A DNA stretch of 64,000 nt. It comes from CAZQRP01 sp964596125. GTDB taxonomy: Bacteria > Chloroflexota > Dehalococcoidia > GIF9 > UBA5629. Within the stretch, counting starts at the first letter, position 1. The number at the start of each line of letters is the position of its first letter. Where the stretch lies: the NCBI GenBank assembly GCA_964596125.1, contig CAZQRP010000007.1, positions 1 to 64,000 of the forward strand, given 5' to 3'. Both the position numbers and the translations under genes were made by a program. The notes beneath the pieces were generated by a model that was not told the DNA's origin, did no database searches, and was given only the letters and a program-made list of their open reading frames with translations. Below, in pieces: positions 9,011 to 17,683 of this stretch.

Positions 9011-9131
9011 TACAGCCTTGATTCACATCTCAGTTGTTTCTATATGTCTCTACAATTTCTAATCAATAGATAACTCTTACAAGTGCCTCTCTTGTTAAAC
9101 ACAGAGAATTACCAGTCATAAAAGCATATAA

Positions 9132-9968
9132 TCAGACACGTTGTGAAAGCCAGGCCTCCATGTCGGCCAGGACCTGTATATGCTCTGGCTCATTGAATAT
9201 TTCGTGATATAGACCATCGTAGAGCTTGAGTGTCTTATCTTCCGAGCTTACCCGATCATATAATGCAGTGCTGCCATCCGGATTGGACAACTGGTCGTCA
9301 GTCGCATGCATAATCAGGATGGGCAGGCTGATTTTTTCCATGTCGGACGGCAGCTTTTTCTCCATCACATTAATCAGTTCCGCACCCAGCCTGGCACGAG
9401 TCTTGCCGCGGTACACAAGAGGGTCATTTATGTAGGCAACTACGACCTCTTTATCCCGGCTGATTGCAGAAGCATCAATGACGGCGACACCTATTTTCGG
9501 CATGAGTACCGACAGTATTCGTGCCATAGCTATGTCCGCCGATGATATGCTGGAGCCTGCTTTTAGAACCGGCGCTGATAGTATGAGGCCAGCAAGCTCA
9601 GATTGATGATCAGCGGCAAAGGCGACAGCAATAGTTCCCCCCACACTATGGCCGGTGAGGTAAATTTTACTGTCATCATGCTCGGCACGGACTATATCGA
9701 AAAAGGTCTTGAGGTCAAGGAGATAGTCCGAGAAGCGTTCAACATAGCCCCGTAAGCCCTCCGACCTGCCATGCCCTCGCTGGTCAAGGCTATAAACCGC
9801 ATAATTTCTGGGAACGAAGTAGTTGACCAGGTTTGTATAGCGGCCGCCGTGCTCAGCTAAGCCGTGGACGACCAGCAGGACAGCCTTGGGATCCCTATCT
9901 GGCAGCCAGTATTGATAGTACAGACGAACGTTTTTATGCCCTTTAAACTCACCTTCTTTATGTTCCAT
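9132..9968 (-). CDS. Alpha/beta hydrolase, monoacylglycerol-lipase-like
   Basis: 278 residues. Shows the Ser hydrolase features HGLAEHGGRY (oxyanion region), LDQRGHGRSEG, the nucleophile elbow GHSVGG (Ser at about 107), a late LIMHATDDQLSNP (acid) and LYHEIFNEPE (His). This order matches the lysophospholipase/monoacylglycerol lipase group (PldB-like). No signal peptide, so cytoplasmic. The protein lies upstream-to-downstream of the antiporter gene on the same strand, about 55 bases apart. Confidence 0.88.
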   Translation of the reverse strand: MEHKEGEFKGHKNVRLYYQYWLPDRDPKAVLLVVHGLAEHGGRYTNLVNYFVPRNYAVYSLDQRGHGRSEGLRGYVERFSDYLLDLKTFFDIVRAEHDDSKIYLTGHSVGGTIAVAFAADHQSELAGLILSAPVLKAGSSISSADIAMARILSVLMPKIGVAVIDASAISRDKEVVVAYINDPLVYRGKTRARLGAELINVMEKKLPSDMEKISLPILIMHATDDQLSNPDGSTALYDRVSSEDKTLKLYDGLYHEIFNEPEHIQVLADMEAWLSQRV

Positions 9969-10022
9969 TTATCTGGCTCACCTACCGGGAAACAGTAACC
10001 GATACGTACATTACCGGATCGG

Positions 10023-11750
10023 CTATATCTCTTCCTCAGGGCTGAATTCGGCAATCTCCTTGTCCCGTCGCATCATCGCCAGGACTCTTGTTTGATCAGC
10101 TTCCTTCAAATCAAAAGCTGCCAAAATCCGGTTCAGAAATCTGAAACTGGCTTCATACTCCGGACTCACCAGGTCCGTAACTCCGAGACTCTTAAGTAAC
10201 TCAGCCTCCTTTAAGCGGTGGACCCGCGCTACTATCTTGAGCCTGGAGTTGAGCATGAGGGCCGCCTTTACCGTAGTCAACACCGCTAACGGATCAGGAT
10301 AGGTTACAACCAATAGCTTAGCCTGGTTCAGATCGGCTTTAGAAAGGACGTGGGTATTACTGGCATCCCCGTACGTACAGCTTATCCCACCACACCGCAG
10401 GTTGAAAATAACTTCAGGGTCAAGCTCAATAACCTTAAAGGGTATACCGGCATCTTGCAGGCCTCGGGCAATGTTTTGTCCTACCCTGCCGTACCCGGCG
10501 ATTACCACGGGACTTATCACCTCAGCCGGTGCCGACACGGGTAATTGAGTTACACCTCTTATATCCGGCTCACCTACTTTTGGCATACGGGCCAATCTGG
10601 TATAAATGCGTGATGCTACATTCATAGATAACGGCGTCAACAACATGGTTATTATGGCGCTGGCAATAATTAAAGAGTAGGACTGCGTAGAAATAATCCC
10701 CGTGTGGACGCCTTCCTGGGCTAAAATGAAGCTAAACTCGCCGATCTGAAAAAGACCGGCACCGACCAGAAGTGCGATAGCTCCACTATAGTGAAATAAT
10801 CGAACGATGCCCAAAATCGTCAGGAATTTTATGAATAGAATAAGAACCACTGTTGTTGTTACCATCCACCAATAGGAGGCTATAAATTTTGGGTCTAATA
10901 ACATGCCTAATGAGACAAAAAACAGAGCAGCGAAAATATCCCGCAGCGGGGTAATTTCAGCTAAGGCTTGATGGCCAAATCTTGTTTCACGAAGTACCAG
11001 ACCAACTAAAAAGGCACCGAAGACCGCCGAAAGTCCAAAGATTTGAGTGGACAGGGCTGCCCCTAAAGATAAGACCAGGACCGTCAGGAGAAATAACTCC
11101 CTGGACCTGACTCCACCAATTTTGCCCATCAGCCAGGGTAGTATCCATACGCCGGATACAACTGCTATTCCAACAACGAAAATAGCTTTTCCCGCAGCCA
11201 GAGCCAGAGCAAGAAGCAAATTTTGCCCTGCTCCACCAAGAATGGGCGTGATAATGATCATTAAGACCACACTGATATCCTGAAGAATAAGAATGGCAAT
11301 CATGATCCGTCCATGCATGGAATCCAGTTCCCCACGGTCCATCAAAATTTTGAGGCACACCATCGTACTGCTGAGGGAGATGACCAGTCCAAATAATACA
11401 GCCGCGGATAACGACCATCCGAAGAGTTTACTGGCTACCAGGGTACCTACTGCAAAGGTAATCAGTATCTGAGCTACACCACCCCATAGTCCCACCTTAC
11501 CTACCTGTCTTAGCTGAGTAAAAGAGACCTCCAGCCCCAAGGTAAACATTAGCAGGGCAACACCTATGGTTGCGGCACCCTCGATCAACACCAAATCATC
11601 CACAATGCCCAGTGCATATGGACCGATAGCCATGCCCACCACGAGGTAACCCAGAATCACCGGCTGTCTTAACCGGTGAGCTATCATGCCCCCAACCAAA
11701 GCCGCTCCCAATAAGATGGTGAAGTTAATAACTAAATCTGACTGCTCCAT
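10023..11750 (-). CDS. CPA2 cation/proton antiporter with TrkA-N domain
   Basis: About 575 residues. The first 390 or so residues form 12-13 membrane helices of the Na+/H+ exchanger (KefB/RosB) fold, including RQPVILGYLVVGMAIGP and the FGLSAVFGAFLVGL segment. A Rossmann TrkA-N domain follows (IAGYGRVGQNIARGL, about 420-540) that would bind NAD(H) and gate transport of K+ or Na+ against protons. I prefer the ATG at 11750 over an in-frame TTG at 11762. Likely role: K+ efflux or pH homeostasis; the ion is not determinable from sequence. Confidence 0.9.
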   Translation of the reverse strand: MEQSDLVINFTILLGAALVGGMIAHRLRQPVILGYLVVGMAIGPYALGIVDDLVLIEGAATIGVALLMFTLGLEVSFTQLRQVGKVGLWGGVAQILITFAVGTLVASKLFGWSLSAAVLFGLVISLSSTMVCLKILMDRGELDSMHGRIMIAILILQDISVVLMIIITPILGGAGQNLLLALALAAGKAIFVVGIAVVSGVWILPWLMGKIGGVRSRELFLLTVLVLSLGAALSTQIFGLSAVFGAFLVGLVLRETRFGHQALAEITPLRDIFAALFFVSLGMLLDPKFIASYWWMVTTTVVLILFIKFLTILGIVRLFHYSGAIALLVGAGLFQIGEFSFILAQEGVHTGIISTQSYSLIIASAIITMLLTPLSMNVASRIYTRLARMPKVGEPDIRGVTQLPVSAPAEVISPVVIAGYGRVGQNIARGLQDAGIPFKVIELDPEVIFNLRCGGISCTYGDASNTHVLSKADLNQAKLLVVTYPDPLAVLTTVKAALMLNSRLKIVARVHRLKEAELLKSLGVTDLVSPEYEASFRFLNRILAAFDLKEADQTRVLAMMRRDKEIAEFSPEEEI

Positions 11751-11869
11751 AGTTGCCTGCAAATACCGTTCCAGCCATATTCTATCACACGTATCCTGTC
11801 ATAACCTTAGTAACCACCTTACTGAACGTCTCATCCTCCCCATCTATTTTTTAGTAGATGAAAGCCGGA

Positions 11870-12502
11870 TCAACGCAGGAAAGGATTGCTCCGTCTTTCT
11901 CTGCCGATAGTAGTCCTGAGCCCGTGCCCGGGTAGAACCACTGTCTGATCCGGCATGACAAGAAGCTTATTACGTATACTGGAGATCAGTATATTATAAT
12001 CGCCGCCGGGACCATCCGTGCGGCCGATGCCCATATTGAACAGCGTGTCGCCGCTGAAGACAACGCCATATCCCGCGAGACAAATACCACCGGCACTGTG
12101 GCCCGGAGTATGCAGCACTCGTAAACTGAGATCGCCAACAACGACAGAGTTACCATCTTGCAGCAGTCTGTCCGGTGATGGTGGCGGATTAAAGGAAGGA
12201 TCGTAGGCAGCGAATTGGCTGTAATCACGGTGTTGAAGAGTTCCCGCTTCGGCAGCATGGACAGCAAAACTGGCTCCGGTAGATTCCTTAACGTTCCAAA
12301 CCGCTCCAATGTGGTCGGGGTGAGTGTGAGTAGCAACGATGAGACCGATGTTTAGTTTCAGCTCGGCTATATCGCTCAGAATTTTGGTGGCATTACCTGC
12401 CGGGTCAACAACCATACCGTCACGTGTCTGTTCCGATCCTACAATATAGCAGTTGGTGCCAAAGGGCATTATCGGCAGGCGACGGTATATCATTTTTACC
12501 AT
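11870..12502 (-). CDS. Metallo-beta-lactamase-fold hydrolase (GloB-like)
   Basis: 210 residues. The metal ligands THTHPDHIG (about 58-66), TPGHSAGG, SGDTLF and LPGHG are all present in order. This layout fits the glyoxalase II-like/hydroxyacylglutathione hydrolase-related MBL group, with two metals at the active site. Start is ATG at 12502 with AAGGAGATTGACAAC in front, a strong ribosome site. Cytoplasmic. Substrate unknown; anaerobes carry many such thioester or sulfur-metabolite hydrolases. Confidence 0.88.
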   Translation of the reverse strand: MVKMIYRRLPIMPFGTNCYIVGSEQTRDGMVVDPAGNATKILSDIAELKLNIGLIVATHTHPDHIGAVWNVKESTGASFAVHAAEAGTLQHRDYSQFAAYDPSFNPPPSPDRLLQDGNSVVVGDLSLRVLHTPGHSAGGICLAGYGVVFSGDTLFNMGIGRTDGPGGDYNILISSIRNKLLVMPDQTVVLPGHGLRTTIGRERRSNPFLR

Positions 12503-12906
12503 GTTGTCAATCTCCTTTTTCTGTTTCGATATATGAAAGATATCACATTTTATTTAGTTCAATCGTCCGTGTACCTCAGGAGCATCCTGGACATCGAGTC
12601 TCCGGCAATTTCAATCTAACCTGTGATAACCATACCTGTCAATACCACTGTGAGACATCACTTTAAACCATCCGAATTGAATTTACAGTGCCGTACCAGT
12701 GGCTGGAAGAGTATATCCCGATCAACGATAGTATCATTACTATTACACCAGTTAGCTAATTTTACAAAGATTTTACAAAGCAGCAAAACTGTGATAACAA
12801 TCCGCTCCTATACTGAGATTAGGCTGTAAAACCGGTGCAGGACTTAGATCGAGGGGCCCCACTATAGTCTGAAGCCTGTTTCTCAGCCAAATAAATAACG
12901 CAGGAG
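12503..12906. other. Divergent intergenic region
   Basis: 404 bases between a leftward hydrolase gene and a rightward secreted-protein gene. No gene is supported; + strand frames at 12424-12829 have no ribosome sites. The notable content is the perfect 11-bp tandem repeat at 12759-12780. Confidence 0.45.
12759..12780 (+). promoter_or_regulatory. Perfect 11-bp direct repeat, OmpR/PhoB-type site
   Basis: ATTTTACAAAG occurs twice back to back (12759-12769 and 12770-12780). One-turn tandem repeats with an 11-base period are the usual binding architecture of OmpR/PhoB-family regulators. It lies 127 bases before the secreted-protein gene at 12907, and an OmpR-family regulator is encoded at 13656. 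Binding is inference. Confidence 0.45.
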
Positions 12907-13404
12907 ATGAAAAAAATGAAAAAAATATTAAGTCTTTTATTGGCAACACTAATTGCAGTCACCAGTTTCGGTTTTGTTTCAACGGCCTATGCCGATGATA
13001 CCATTGATGGCAGCGTCAGCGAAACAGGCACGGGCACAATTAATGCTCAAGGAGATGGTATAGCTCTGCTGTATGGCAGGGGTATAGTCCAACTCAAAGG
13101 GAACGGCATGTTGTGGATCAAGGACATGGCAGGCGATGCTACTATCAGGGTAACAGGAACAGGTCATAAGAAGGAATTCCCGGACGGCTGGATACAATAC
13201 GCTGGTTTTCGCGGCAAAGCTTCTATAAAGGGTAGCAAGATCGGCGTTATTGTCGCTGGTGTGGATATTGACCTTCGTGCCAGGGGCCGTGGTCGCGTTA
13301 TCCTCTGGGGTCACGGTACCTATGAGGTCAACGGTTCTACCGGTCGATGGAAATCCACAGGCTTCGGTGAAACGGTGAAACTTGCACCGGTCGATGCTTC
13401 CTGA
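12907..13404 (+). CDS. Secreted beta-strand-rich protein of unknown function
   Basis: 165 residues. A classical Sec signal peptide (KKMKKILSLLLATLIAVT, cleavage after about AYA, residue 29) precedes a Gly-rich sequence of short alternating strands (GDGIALLYGRGIVQLKG, GSKIGVIVAGVDIDLRARG, GHGTYEVNGSTG). The pattern suggests a beta-helix or jelly-roll with repeated Gly turns. Ribosome site GCAGGAGATG precedes the start. It sits between a candidate OmpR-type site and an OmpR-type two-component system, so it may be a target of that system. Confidence 0.75.
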   Translation: MKKMKKILSLLLATLIAVTSFGFVSTAYADDTIDGSVSETGTGTINAQGDGIALLYGRGIVQLKGNGMLWIKDMAGDATIRVTGTGHKKEFPDGWIQYAGFRGKASIKGSKIGVIVAGVDIDLRARGRGRVILWGHGTYEVNGSTGRWKSTGFGETVKLAPVDAS

Positions 13405-13433
13405 CCCGGTACACAATAAAAAACTATCCTCTG

Positions 13434-13467
13434 GGTGGCAGGTCGGGGAATACTCCGACCTGCCACC
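13434..13467. terminator. Strong hairpin after secreted-protein gene
   Basis: A perfect 13-bp stem (GGTGGCAGGTCGG / CCGACCTGCCACC) with an 8-base loop lies 30 bases after the stop at 13404. No T-run follows on the + strand, so it is either a Rho-independent-like terminator lacking the U-tract or an mRNA 3'-stabilising hairpin. Confidence 0.55.
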
Positions 13468-13655
13468 TGCAACAACGAGGTATCAGCTTTGAATAAAAAG
13501 TATGATAAAGGTAAGGAATAACCGTGTTCTTGGAAACGGTACGGAAAAAAGAAGTGAGACATCTTAATACAACTGAGGATATAAAGGCAGGCGTATCAGA
13601 CTGCTTTACTATATAATGAATAAAGAGAACAAGGTTTAGCTATCGAGGTGAAACG

Positions 13656-14345
13656 ATGACAACGATTGTGGTCGTGGATGATGAACCCAATATTGTGGAA
13701 CTTGCCAGGCTCTATCTTGAGCAAGAGGGGTTCCGTGTAGAAGCAGTTGATAATGGTAATGATGCTTTAGCGAAAGTCAGCAACACGGCGCCCTCTCTCA
13801 TTGTTCTGGACCTGATGTTACCTGATATCGATGGCTTCGAGGTATGCAAGCAATTACGAAAGAAAAGCGATATTCCGATTTTAATGCTTACCGCCCGGAA
13901 AGAAGATATCGATAAGATAGTAGGGCTTGAACTGGGAGCTGACGACTATTTAACAAAGCCTTTCAATCCAAGAGAGCTGGTGGCCAGAGTAAAAGCCGTG
14001 CTGCGAAGGTACCAGGACGGACTCAGGCCTGGCCAGGCCATTGAAGTTGGCAATCTGCGAATCGATTCTTCCCGACGTGAGGCAACTATCGAGGGACAGC
14101 TACTGAAATTGCGGACCAAGGAATTCAACCTTCTCCGGACACTAGCCCAAAATGTAAGAATCGTACTGACCAGGGACCAGCTCCTCGAGCTGGTCTGGGG
14201 AACTGATTACTATGGAGAAACGCGAACTGTGGATATCCATATAAACCATCTTCGGGATAAAATAGGCCGGGCGAACGTTTCTATAGAAACCGTCAGAGGC
14301 GTGGGATACAAGATGGCATTGAAATCAGATACGGAAAACAAATGA
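13656..14345 (+). CDS. OmpR/PhoB-family response regulator
   Basis: 229 residues. Receiver domain at 1-120 with acidic pocket VVDDEPN, phospho-acceptor Asp in LIVLDLMLPDIDG (about D52), LTARKEDIDKI and the invariant Lys in DDYLTKPFNPREL. Winged-helix DNA-binding domain at about 130-225 (LRTKEFNLLRTL, GETRTVDIHINHLRDKI, ETVRGVGYKM). Start supported by GAGGTGAAACG. It is followed 52 bases later by its probable cognate kinase. Target genes may include the secreted protein at 12907. Confidence 0.95.
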   Translation: MTTIVVVDDEPNIVELARLYLEQEGFRVEAVDNGNDALAKVSNTAPSLIVLDLMLPDIDGFEVCKQLRKKSDIPILMLTARKEDIDKIVGLELGADDYLTKPFNPRELVARVKAVLRRYQDGLRPGQAIEVGNLRIDSSRREATIEGQLLKLRTKEFNLLRTLAQNVRIVLTRDQLLELVWGTDYYGETRTVDIHINHLRDKIGRANVSIETVRGVGYKMALKSDTENK

Positions 14346-14397
14346 ACATGGAAAAACCGGATCTGGTAATAAACTGTCACAACCACAGGAGTTTTAG

Positions 14398-15822
14398 ATG
14401 AGCCTGCGTTCTCGCCTGATTTTATCTTATATACTGATTATAGTAATCTGTCTGAGTATAGTCGCTGTAGCTCTCCTGGCGCTGAGCCAGAACTTCCGAG
14501 ACAGGCTGGCCAGGGTCCGTCTGAACGATATAGCAGCACCTATCCTTGTTCAAGTAAAGTCACTGGCCCGGGGTCAGGCTCCGTTAAGCCTGGTATGGGC
14601 AAATCTCAAGGAGCAGGCCCAGGAAACACGCACTACCATCTTTTTGGTTGATGGTGAAGGTAATCTCTTAAGGCAGATATCTCCTCAAGAAAGCTCATGG
14701 GCATATCCGGCCAGAATGCCACAAAGAAGACTACCGACCGGTAATGCAGAGCCACAGTACGGCACATATAGGAACAAGGCGGGTAAGAGTTTCGTCTATA
14801 TCGCCTATTCTCTAACAGGACTGTTCAGGACACGTAGTGACACAGTTCCCGAAACAATGGTTATAGCTATACCTCGGGGAGAGGCAGTTGCCCTGTGGGC
14901 TTATTTCGCCAAACCCTTAGTCTGGGCGGGCCTTATTGCGCTCGGTCTCTCCATAGCTATAGCTGTTCTCTTAGCCCGATCAGTTTATCTACCTATCCGT
15001 CGGATCACAACCGCAACCGAAGAGATTGCCAGAGGTAAGTACGAACAGGAAGTAGCAGTAGCCGGTCCCAAGGAAGTCCAGGGACTTGCCCTGAGCTTTA
15101 ATCAGATGGCAGAGCAGGTGAAACATTCTCAGCAATTGCTGCGCGACTTTGTAGCCGATGTTTCCCATGAACTGAGGAGCCCGCTCACTTCTATTAAAGG
15201 ATTTGCCCTTGCCATCCTTGACGGGACTGCCAGGGATAAACAGGCCAAGCTAAAAGCTGCCAGTATCATCGAGGACGAGGCCAAACGTATGATGAGACTT
15301 GTAAATGACCTGCTCGAGCTTTCCAGGCTCGAATCCAGGCAGGTGAGCATGGACAGGGAACTGGTAGATGTAAAGGAACTTCTTCAGCAGTGTCAGGAAA
15401 TATTTATATTGCAGGCAGAAGAGAAAAGCATACACCTTACAGCGGATGTCGGACCAATACCTCCTGTAATCGGAGATATTGACCGCCTTGAGCAGGTCTT
15501 CTGCAACTTGCTGGACAATGCTGTAAAACATACTCCACCTGGAGGGAAGGTAAACCTCTCTGCAAGACAGAACGATCCTGGCCATATTGAAGTTATGGTA
15601 GCTGATACCGGCCCGGGAATCGCTCCCGAGCAGCTATCACATGTATTTGAGCGCTTTTATCGGGCTGAAGGGTCTGAGGCTAAGCTTGGTACGGGTCTTG
15701 GACTTGCCATTGCCAGGGAGATAGTACGGTCTCACAGTGGAAATATCAGTGTCACCAGCTCAGCGGGGGAAGGAACGGTATTCATAGTCAAACTACCTAT
15801 CAGTGATATATCATCATTGTGA
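14398..15822 (+). CDS. HAMP-type membrane sensor histidine kinase
   Basis: 474 residues. Two membrane helices (about 8-30 and 168-195) bracket an extracytoplasmic sensor region of about 135 residues. A HAMP domain follows (PIRRITTATEEIARG), then HisKA with DVSHELRSPLTSI (phospho-His) and a HATPase domain (NLLDNAVKHTPPGG, DTGPGIAPEQ, GTGLGLAIAREI). Ribosome site AGGAGTTTTAG supports the ATG. Partner of the OmpR-type regulator directly upstream. The stimulus is unknown. Confidence 0.95.
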   Translation: MSLRSRLILSYILIIVICLSIVAVALLALSQNFRDRLARVRLNDIAAPILVQVKSLARGQAPLSLVWANLKEQAQETRTTIFLVDGEGNLLRQISPQESSWAYPARMPQRRLPTGNAEPQYGTYRNKAGKSFVYIAYSLTGLFRTRSDTVPETMVIAIPRGEAVALWAYFAKPLVWAGLIALGLSIAIAVLLARSVYLPIRRITTATEEIARGKYEQEVAVAGPKEVQGLALSFNQMAEQVKHSQQLLRDFVADVSHELRSPLTSIKGFALAILDGTARDKQAKLKAASIIEDEAKRMMRLVNDLLELSRLESRQVSMDRELVDVKELLQQCQEIFILQAEEKSIHLTADVGPIPPVIGDIDRLEQVFCNLLDNAVKHTPPGGKVNLSARQNDPGHIEVMVADTGPGIAPEQLSHVFERFYRAEGSEAKLGTGLGLAIAREIVRSHSGNISVTSSAGEGTVFIVKLPISDISSL

Positions 15823-15896
15823 TTAAACCATTTGAATTTCCCGGCCTTATAACATAAGGAAAAAGTCGCGGAAAGCCAAAAAGGAAGGTGAACTGA

Positions 15897-16277
15897 ATGA
15901 AAAAATGTTTAGCTGCGGTTCTGATATCGATACTGGTACTCAGCGTAGTCGCCGCCTGTAATCAGTCGGTCAAGGCAAATGTTGATACGGGGAAAACGAT
16001 AAGCGCCAGCGTCGACCGTGAGTTCGTCATCGCTGTGGACTCCAATCCTACTACCGGCTTCGACTGGGAGGCAGGATATGACGATAGTAAACTGGTACTA
16101 GTGGGAAAGGAATACAAGCCGGACGAAAAAGCATCTGGACTGGTTGGCGCCGGCGGGACTAAGTATTTCCGATTCAAGGCACTGGAGACCGGCAAAACCG
16201 AGATAACGCTCACCTATAAGCGGCCGTGGGAAACAGAGATTGCCGAGCAGAAGGTATTTAATGTTGCTATAAAGTGA
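15897..16277 (+). CDS. Chagasin-like (I42) protease inhibitor lipoprotein
   Basis: 126 residues. N-terminal lipoprotein signal with lipobox-like VVAAC (Cys at about 21), so probably membrane-anchored. The inhibitor loops of the chagasin/I42 family are visible in order: SNPTTGFDWE (loop L2), LVGAGGTKYFRFKA (L4) and YKRPWE (L6). Family members block papain-like cysteine proteases. It follows the two-component system by 75 bases with its own ribosome site (GGAAGGTGA). The target protease is unknown; family assignment is from the three motifs. Confidence 0.85.
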   Translation: MKKCLAAVLISILVLSVVAACNQSVKANVDTGKTISASVDREFVIAVDSNPTTGFDWEAGYDDSKLVLVGKEYKPDEKASGLVGAGGTKYFRFKALETGKTEITLTYKRPWETEIAEQKVFNVAIK

Positions 16278-16459
16278 TGCCTGACCTACCAGATCCGGAT
16301 AGTATCCCGATCATTTTCTTCTGTTAACGGGCCTTTTGCTTTGCTATCCAAATACGATATTCATAATCAAACAGCCTTCTCACCTGCATCTACGCCAGGC
16401 CCCCGGAGCTTCCACAGCGTCTATTGGCAGTATCATCTTTCGCCCGTTTGGGTGCTATG

Positions 16460-16699
16460 CTACCGCAAAAACATATTTTCCGGGGCAGTGCTGAACTGAC
16501 CACTACAGATAGGACAGCGAAATACCACCTGAGTTATTGCTTCCCCTGACCGGTCTATGCGGTGAACAGGCGAGTCGTTACCGTCTTCGGGACAACAGGC
16601 ATAAAGAGAACGATGATAGCCCGTGGTCAGGTCAGGAATGGTGAGGCGCCCCGCTGAAAGCATTTGTTTAATCTGACCCAGCTCTTTTTTTTGTCCCAT
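16460..16699 (-). CDS. Small zinc-ribbon protein
   Basis: 79 residues. CCPEDG in the middle and FRCPICSGQF near the C-terminus form a four-cysteine zinc-ribbon-like pair, and a short N-terminal helix precedes them. Start has GGAGGTAGGAT directly upstream. The + strand frame overlapping its start is a shadow. Function unknown, possibly nucleic-acid or protein binding. Confidence 0.7.
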   Translation of the reverse strand: MGQKKELGQIKQMLSAGRLTIPDLTTGYHRSLYACCPEDGNDSPVHRIDRSGEAITQVVFRCPICSGQFSTAPENMFLR

Positions 16700-16934
16700 A
16701 TCCTACCTCCAACCTGGAATGCTCTACTTTTGAACCAGGATCACTGCACTTTCGAAAGCTCATATGTATTATCACATCTATTTGCTATCAAAGCAAACGG
16801 CAACGTTCTGCTCATTATTAATCAATCGGGAAGACATCATAACAGGGATTTCATAATGACCTTTAATCACCATGCAGCCAAGGATTTGCCTTGCATTTCG
16901 CTTTATTGACAGTAACACCTCTCCTCGCTAAACT

Positions 16935-17315
16935 GTGCGCGTGTTTGAATTCTTATTCTGGATATACCTGGTTAATTCGGTGCTATTGATAAACCATGAA
17001 ATCGACTCGGCCTACTGGAAAGAGTGGAAGTTATTTAAACTACCCGGAGGTAGTACTGGATTTCTTATACTGCATTTGCCCCTTGTGTTTTTAATTATGT
17101 ATGGGCTGGTTTTAGTGTTTCAACGGTCTGTCATAGGCCTGATATTCTCACTGGTATTCAGTATTGGCGGTATATTTGCCTTCACCATCCATACTATATT
17201 TATTAAAAAAGGTAATAACGAATTCAAAGTACCTGTTTCACTATTCATACTGGCATCAACACTGTTGGTATCGATCATTCAAGCTGCGATCACGATTTAC
17301 CTGCTGGCAACCTAG
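16935..17315 (+). CDS. Four-helix membrane protein (DUF6713-like)
   Basis: 126 residues with GTG start. Helices lie near 3-22, 44-63, 66-88 and 100-122. The segment LLINHEIDSAYWKEWKLFKL followed by PGGSTGFLILHL is a characteristic conserved motif that I associate with DUF6713; this name is from memory and should be checked. Conserved His/Glu/Asp in the first loop could be a catalytic or ion-binding site. No obvious operon partner. Confidence 0.7.
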   Translation: MRVFEFLFWIYLVNSVLLINHEIDSAYWKEWKLFKLPGGSTGFLILHLPLVFLIMYGLVLVFQRSVIGLIFSLVFSIGGIFAFTIHTIFIKKGNNEFKVPVSLFILASTLLVSIIQAAITIYLLAT

Positions 17316-17683
17316 AAGCTTATTGTACCTCAATCGCCCATCACCGATTCCCTCTCCAAAGTCATAGTTCAATTTTGTATATATAGAGTCGCCTTGACAC
17401 ATTGCACAATCGGCAAAGCCCCGTTGCATATTCATATTGAATACAAAAAACAGTAATAAACGTCAATACAACGCCATTTTTGGTAATAAAGTCAGCGTTA
17501 AACTGCTTACCTGCTAACATCCGGAAAAGAACATCTCTCACTGGACAACAATAACAGGCTCGGGTGAGCCTTGCATAGTATACATATATAGTGGTAGTAT
17601 CTGGTATTGCAACGGCTCAGCTTCTAGAGAATATCTGCTACATAAAGTTCCAGGTGATCGTATGGTATTACAGAATAGATTAG
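17316..17683. other. Intergenic, no supported gene
   Basis: 368 bases upstream of the MFS gene. A TTGACA occurs at 17393 but has no acceptable -10 at the right distance. No hairpin terminator or conserved RNA was recognised. Confidence 0.4.
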
